From positions 184,648 to 248,647 of the forward strand of contig NW_006768784.1 of the NCBI RefSeq assembly GCF_000204055.1: DNA of 64,000 bases, written 5' to 3'. The DNA comes from Melampsora larici-populina 98AG31. Lineage: Eukaryota > Basidiomycota > Pucciniomycetes > Pucciniales > Melampsoraceae. The position numbers and the translations under genes are program-made. The notes below the pieces were generated by a model. It saw only the letters and a list, made by a program, of their open reading frames with translations, did not search any database and was not told where the DNA came from. Each line of letters starts with the position of its first letter. The stretch's first letter is position 1. Below are positions 58,845-64,000 of this stretch, one piece after another.

Positions 58845-61800
58845 TCAACCCCCAAAGTAGACTTTCACCCCAAGAAATTGAAAATATGGCTGCAGTTCAG
58901 CTTTCCATTCATCCCACTTGCCAAGGAAAATTGTTGGCCAGTAGAATTTTTTGCCATCCTGACCAATGAAATCTTTTAGTTTGGAGCTCTGTAAAGCTTC
59001 TTTCTCTAAGTTTGACTCATACTTAAGCCGAACAAGTCTCTCAATTGATACTCCAAAATGCAATGCTGTCAATCCTTCTGCCAAGTCCAATAATCCATTC
59101 ACATCTCTCAAAATTCCATCCTCCCATTCCATACTGTGAAGAGGTAACAATACATTATGAGTATTGTTGACTAAGAATTTCAACCTTGCTTGAAAAAGAA
59201 GTGACAATCTTGGATCTTCTAAAATTAGATGACGTAGACGTGAGGCAACCCATTTTTTCTGATTAGTGTCATAATATCGATCTGATAACCACATGAATCC
59301 ACACATCACACTCAATATCTCCTTCCCCTTGATTGAGATTTCCTTTTTGGACATTTGTCTCCAGTTGATGCTCTTGTTTGGGTTACTCAGATCCATGTGG
59401 TGTATTATATTAAACAGTAATGGGATGGAAACACCCTGCATTTTCAAGTGTTGCAAGTCAGACTCACTGTAAAGTGATTTAAACCAATCTTTATTTACTT
59501 TCTCCATAATAGATATTGTGGCTAACCTTTCTACTTGTTCATCAACAGCCATAAGAGAATTCAGTGAATCTCTTTGCATGTCATTCAATTTATCCCATCT
59601 TGATTTGACCAATTCCCATTTGCCTGTGACTGTATCATAAAACACTGGCCATTTTTTCCCAATCTTGAGAAGCATTGCTACTGCATAAGCTTTTTGATCA
59701 AGTTGTCCCTTATTGTGCTTCCATTTCAGGATCATGTTCTCCTGATCTATATATCTCCTTAAAGTTTGTGACCTCCTCCAAGCTTCATCAGGGTCCATCA
59801 CTTCATTCATCTTCTCTATGTGGTCATCCAATATATGGCCTTTATCTTCTGAGGCAGATAGTAAAAATCCCTGATTGCAATCTTTGGGATCCATGTGAAT
59901 GTCCAAGAAGTTTTTCTTATTGTCATCACATAATATCTTAGATAATATCTTTGAGAATAGTGTCTTGTTATCTTGGAGCTTGATCATGTCATCAACCATA
60001 TCACAGGGTGATAATCTTTTAGGATCTTCATTATGTGCATCAGAACTCCCTACTCTACTATCCATTTTGGATGTAGATCTTGTCAAAACCTTAGTCTTGT
60101 TCTGCTGTTTCTTTTTATGCTTGAGTGCTTGATTCAATGGGGCCAAATCTGATTCCTTTTGAATCATAGTTTGCATTTGGTGTGCATCATTTGAAGAAGC
60201 CTTGTCCTTTATGTCTTTCATCTCCAGAGGTTTTGTAAGGGAAGCAATAGAAGGTTGATCATTGACACTATTGTTTTCCAATTTCTTTTGCGTATTTTGG
60301 TCTCCACGTTGGACTGAAATATCATCCAGGTTTGTTGCTAATTCTTTTGTGGATTTAGCCTCTTCCAGGGGATGACAATCCTTTTCTGCAAAGGCATTTC
60401 TTGTCTTGCTCTTTCTGCTGTGGACTATCCTCCATTGTTCATGAGATGCTTTGGATTCCAAACCAATGGTATATCTAGACAAATTATCTCTTTCAGTGAT
60501 TCCATCTATTGCTCTGTCTTTTGGAATGTTCCTTAAGCCAGGAATATTGTTTTTGTTGGTCTTGGCTAGATGATTCAGTTTGTAAACTGTCTGCAACCCA
60601 ATAAGCTTATCAGATGGTGTTCCCAAAAGGTGTCCCTCTGGATCTGCATACATCTCCTTTCCATTGTCACCCAGGAGGAAGGTTCTATTGTCTTCTGTTG
60701 AATGTTTGATTCCCTCCTTTGATTGTGTTTCACACATAGGATCATCAGTTTTTCCTCCTGTATCCTTATGGATCTTGTTGACGTGATAGGATGGATCTGT
60801 CTTCAGGTTTACTTGGGGTTGTTGGGTATTGGAATCAGAAATTGAAGGTCTTTTGTGAGTTCTTCCATCTTTCACCAGATTTGATTTGTGAGTATATTTC
60901 ACTGCTTGTAGATAGCCTTTTGGATCAGACCCTGATGATAGATATGTGTTTTCCATGGAGAACTCATTGCTCTTCTTGATCTTGAAGTCTTCTTGATTTT
61001 CATTTTTGCAGAATTTTCCTTTGAATTCTGGTATGGAAGATTTTTCCAAAGACTTGAGGCATTCTGAGACATCTTGCCTCAAATTTGATTGGTTGAAATC
61101 TGGCAATGTACTGTGAGACTCCCAATTGCCTTGACTTTCAAAAAAAATAAAACCAAGGATTTCAATACCCCTTATCAACAAAAACACAATGAGCACAACA
61201 CACCTTTTTTCCTTAAAGTTTTTGAAAACTTTGGCTTTATCTTCATCAATTAGACCAATCTTTGTATACTCTTTCATCCTAAATATGTGCAAATAAATCA
61301 TATATCAAAAGTATTAGTACCCTCAGATCTGTGGCAATATAGGCACAGAAAATCAATTGGGACGTACTGGGGCCTTTTAAAAGTTTTTGGGGCACTTGAC
61401 AGCCTCAGAAGATGTGAATTGTATGAATTTTGATCAACCCCTGAACTATCAGAAATGGTAATGGCTGGATTGTAAATCATTTTTGAGTGTGTGTCCAGTG
61501 ATTTTCCATTACTCAAAGAATTTGGGTGAAATTCCCTGTATCCCTTGAGCTTTCTTAAATTATTTAGACCTACATGTGTTTTGCAAGAGTAATTATCTTG
61601 ATAGAGAAATCTATCTCCCATGACACTTGAGGTAACTGCAGGTTGAAATGTATGAGTTTGATGATACAACAAAGCACCCTCTTTGCTCCTGAAGAGAGGT
61701 ATCATTGTTGTTGAATCATAAACCATCCAACCATCAGGAATAGGCCCAGTGGGATCAAAGTACTGGGCATTACAAAATCCATTTCCTTGGGCTTTAGGAT

Positions 61801-61930
61801 TGATTTCATGTGAGATTCTATTTGCCATTCTTGGGTATTGCTGCATTGGATTTGCAATATGTTGAGTGAGATGACCCATCATCCCTATTATCATAACGAT
61901 TGTCCTATTGAGGTTGGTAGTCTTCAGCAT
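58845..61930 (-). CDS. 988-aa protein of unknown family, three exons
   Basis: Minus-strand exons 61930-61321, 61270-61204 and 61134-58845; phases agree and sum to 2,967 nt. The introns are 50 and 69 bp, the first provisional. ATG 61930 gives MLKTTNLNRTIVMIIGMMG, a possible signal peptide. The central ~450 residues are hydrophilic and disordered (Lys, Asp, Ser, Asn rich). The last ~300 residues (from DPDEAWRRSQTLRRYIDQEN) look folded and helical, with WKHNKGQLDQKAYAVAMLL, WPVFYDTVTGKWELVKSRW and FYWPTIFLGKWDEW blocks rich in Trp and Tyr. I do not recognise it. The length of open reading argues for a real, conserved gene, perhaps a rust-specific family. Confidence 0.65.
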
Positions 61931-63210
61931 GCTAAGATGATGGTGACTAGTAGCTGTGTGATGATAGTAGAAATTTTGATAGGCCTGCAAGTTGTCTTTG
62001 GGTTCATTACAAGACAGAATCTTTTATTTCAATCACTGAATTTTACCCCTCCATAGAATCTGGGCATGAACTGGGATACCAGTGTATGTGTGTGTATGCA
62101 TGAAATCAGCCTTGTTGCAGCAGCTGTTCTGGTCAAAACACTTATGAGATTACCTGATTTGGTGTGTTGTTTCATTTTAACTGCTGCAATGTTAATTGTG
62201 TTATGGAATGTAATATTATTCTGAATCGGTCTCAGCTTTTACTGTGATTTTATCAATCCTGGGAGCATCACACATTTAGATGTAGAAAGTGCCCCAATGG
62301 TAAACAACTACTCACTCATATTGTCTACCGGGTTACAAACCAAGATACTTAAGTAGACCTTAGCACTGACAAAGCAAACAGTTAGTGGGTTCCCAACCTC
62401 ACCACCACCAAAAGTCTCTTGGGATGAAAGATCCAAACTATTCTTCCAACTTCAATTCAAAATTGCCTTGACTAAAGCTCAAGCAGATCCTGTCTGAGGC
62501 ATCACCCCCACCCCTCATCATCCAAAGATCACATCAATCTTTAAGTCTACACTAGAGAACAGCAGGGGTGCCTGCACAACGTCAACTGTCAAACAAATCT
62601 AAACAAGTTTTTTCACAGTTAATGAGCAACTTCCCAAAACCATACACTGTTGACATTGTTGAACACACTACCTCTTTCAATAACTGCATGAATGAGGTGC
62701 GGGCCTCAGCCGTAGAGGCCACAATTATACTTGGATATCTGACCAGATGATACAATTTTCAATTGCAAGCAAAGACATTTGAGCATACATACAAGGAATT
62801 GGCAAATTTATACACATACTCATTTGTAACAATTACGGGAGAGTTCAAATGTGATCAGAATACATGTTCAACACTGTTCAACAACTATCAATGCAGAATC
62901 TACCATCATTCAGGGTAAGTTGAAGTGGAGTCCTTGGCCAACTAAAAGAGTAGAGACATAATGAGATATAAATCTGTGGAAGGGATGTTGTCTGAGAGAC
63001 TGACCATGTTGTAGACATCCATACGACCAGCCACGTTCAACAAACGGGATTTGACTTCAGTGGAATAAGAGTTTGTAAATTGTAGCCAACATTTGGAGGT
63101 GATGTTACAATATGTAGATCCAGTTAATTTAAGTGATTTACAACAGCAAGGAGCATTGGCAGAGAGTTTGAGGAGAGTAAGAATAATATTGGCAATTATT
63201 AGATAGATGG
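61931..63210. other. intergenic, nothing recognised
   Basis: Upstream of the orphan gene; only short frames. Confidence 0.3.
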
Positions 63211-63211
63211 T

Positions 63212-63890
63212 GGCAACACAGCAACAGTTACTGTACTAGTACCTGTTTTTGCCAGTACAGTACCTGGCAGACCGGTGATTTACTATGGGTCCAGAAATCC
63301 AGTATTTTTTGAAAGGTACTGTACTGGGTATAGTACCTCACATTGAGGTACAATAACTGTACTGTGATTGCCGGTATCCAAATTTTAGGTACTATACTCA
63401 GTAAAGTACCGCTAAGTACCTAATTTAACCCCCTCTCTGTCTCTCCTTGATTTACCCAGTTTATATTTCAATTTTTTTCCTTTCATGCATTACATTCATC
63501 TTCAATAATATGTCTCTTGTCTAGTTGTTTCTTTTTTGCCAGTTTTCTTCAGTAATACATGTATTTTATCTGTAAATATTACTTCTGTTACTCTTGAGTT
63601 TGCAGGTACTTTAGCAGGTACGTGACAATACTGTCTGGTACCTACTCAAGGTACAGTATAGTACCGTACCTATGTGCCACCTTGTGATACTAGTATTGTA
63701 CAGTACCTTCTGATGGTAGGCAGTACTGTACTGGAGGGTCAATTGTATAGTAACTTTATCTTAGGAAACTGTACCCAGTACAGTATCTAATTTCAGGTAG
63801 GGTACTGAATACCACTTTTCCTAGTATTTTAAGACTAGGTACTGTACTAGTATTGCAGGTACTTTACCAAGTGCAGTATTGTTGCTGCAT
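63212..63890. repeat. GTAC-saturated foldback element
   Basis: I count 28 GTAC tetramers between about 63233 and 63862, where two or three are expected by chance. Variants of GGTACTGTACC and AGTACAGTACC recur on both strands. Outer ends are inverted: CAACACAGCAACAGTTACTG near 63214 against CAATGCAGCAACAATACTG read inverted near 63890. A GTAC-free AT-rich core lies at about 63420-63600. There is no coding frame. Confidence 0.6.
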
Positions 63891-64000
63891 TGATAGTGGG
63901 CATAAAGATTTTGTATGATGTTAAAAGAAAATCAACAAGGTAAGAGGTTGCAGTGGTTTCTATGACATGAGATATGGAATGGTTTGAGTTTAAATGGACT
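63891..64000. other. window end, nothing recognised
   Basis: Short unassigned flank. Confidence 0.3.

Noticed and set aside
1..64000. tRNA, rRNA and CRISPR features
   Set aside because: No cloverleaf with A and B boxes, no rRNA core and no regularly spaced direct repeats were recognised by eye; a tRNAscan-type search could still find a tRNA I missed.

Overview
The window looks like a stretch of a basidiomycete nuclear genome, most probably a rust fungus (Pucciniales; Melampsora or Puccinia type). The evidence is: genes split by many 50-140 bp GT-AG introns, AT-rich intergenic DNA, small secreted cysteine-rich proteins, and a heavy load of hAT, tyrosine-recombinase retroelement and MITE sequences between short gene islands. 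No database search was possible; family names come from motifs and recognisable alignments, and exon joins were checked by hand for reading phase.

Layout. 0-5 kb: the 3' end of a basic protein gene, a possible intronless gene, a LINE-like gag scrap, and a six-exon minus-strand gene for the RNase P/MRP subunit POP4 that is not obvious from single ORFs. 6.1-17.5 kb: two large hAT DNA transposons, one per strand, each with terminal inverted repeats and a 7-bp target duplication. 18.3-20.7 kb: a seven-exon lysine/serine-rich protein gene. 22.3-23.4 kb: a degenerate tandem repeat. 24.1-36.3 kb: a gene island with two divergent paralogues of the CmcJ/AsaB/NvfI oxygenase family that carry secretion signals, and between them a membrane-anchored (probably mitochondrial) nucleoside diphosphate kinase, a cation diffusion facilitator and a small secreted cysteine-rich protein. 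The same stretch holds a TA-flanked 2.1-kb element carrying a gene remnant. 37.3-38.6 kb: a TIR-bounded element that seems to carry host gene pieces. 40.7-42.3 kb: ArgJ, the mitochondrial ornithine acetyltransferase. 44.8-52.1 kb: a nearly intact Ngaro-like tyrosine-recombinase retrotransposon with A1-internal-B1-A2-B2 split direct repeats. 53.5-55.2 kb: a SET-domain protein with a signal peptide. 58.8-61.9 kb: a 988-aa protein I cannot assign. 63.2-63.9 kb: a foldback repeat saturated with GTAC.

Housekeeping genes (POP4, NDPK, CDF transporter, ArgJ) are compact and intact. The secreted genes and the orphan gene are interleaved with mobile DNA, as in rust accessory regions. The most interesting observations are the Ngaro-like element, whose gag and pol join in one frame through three predicted introns; the 7-bp duplications of the two hAT elements; and the paired secreted CmcJ-like oxygenases.
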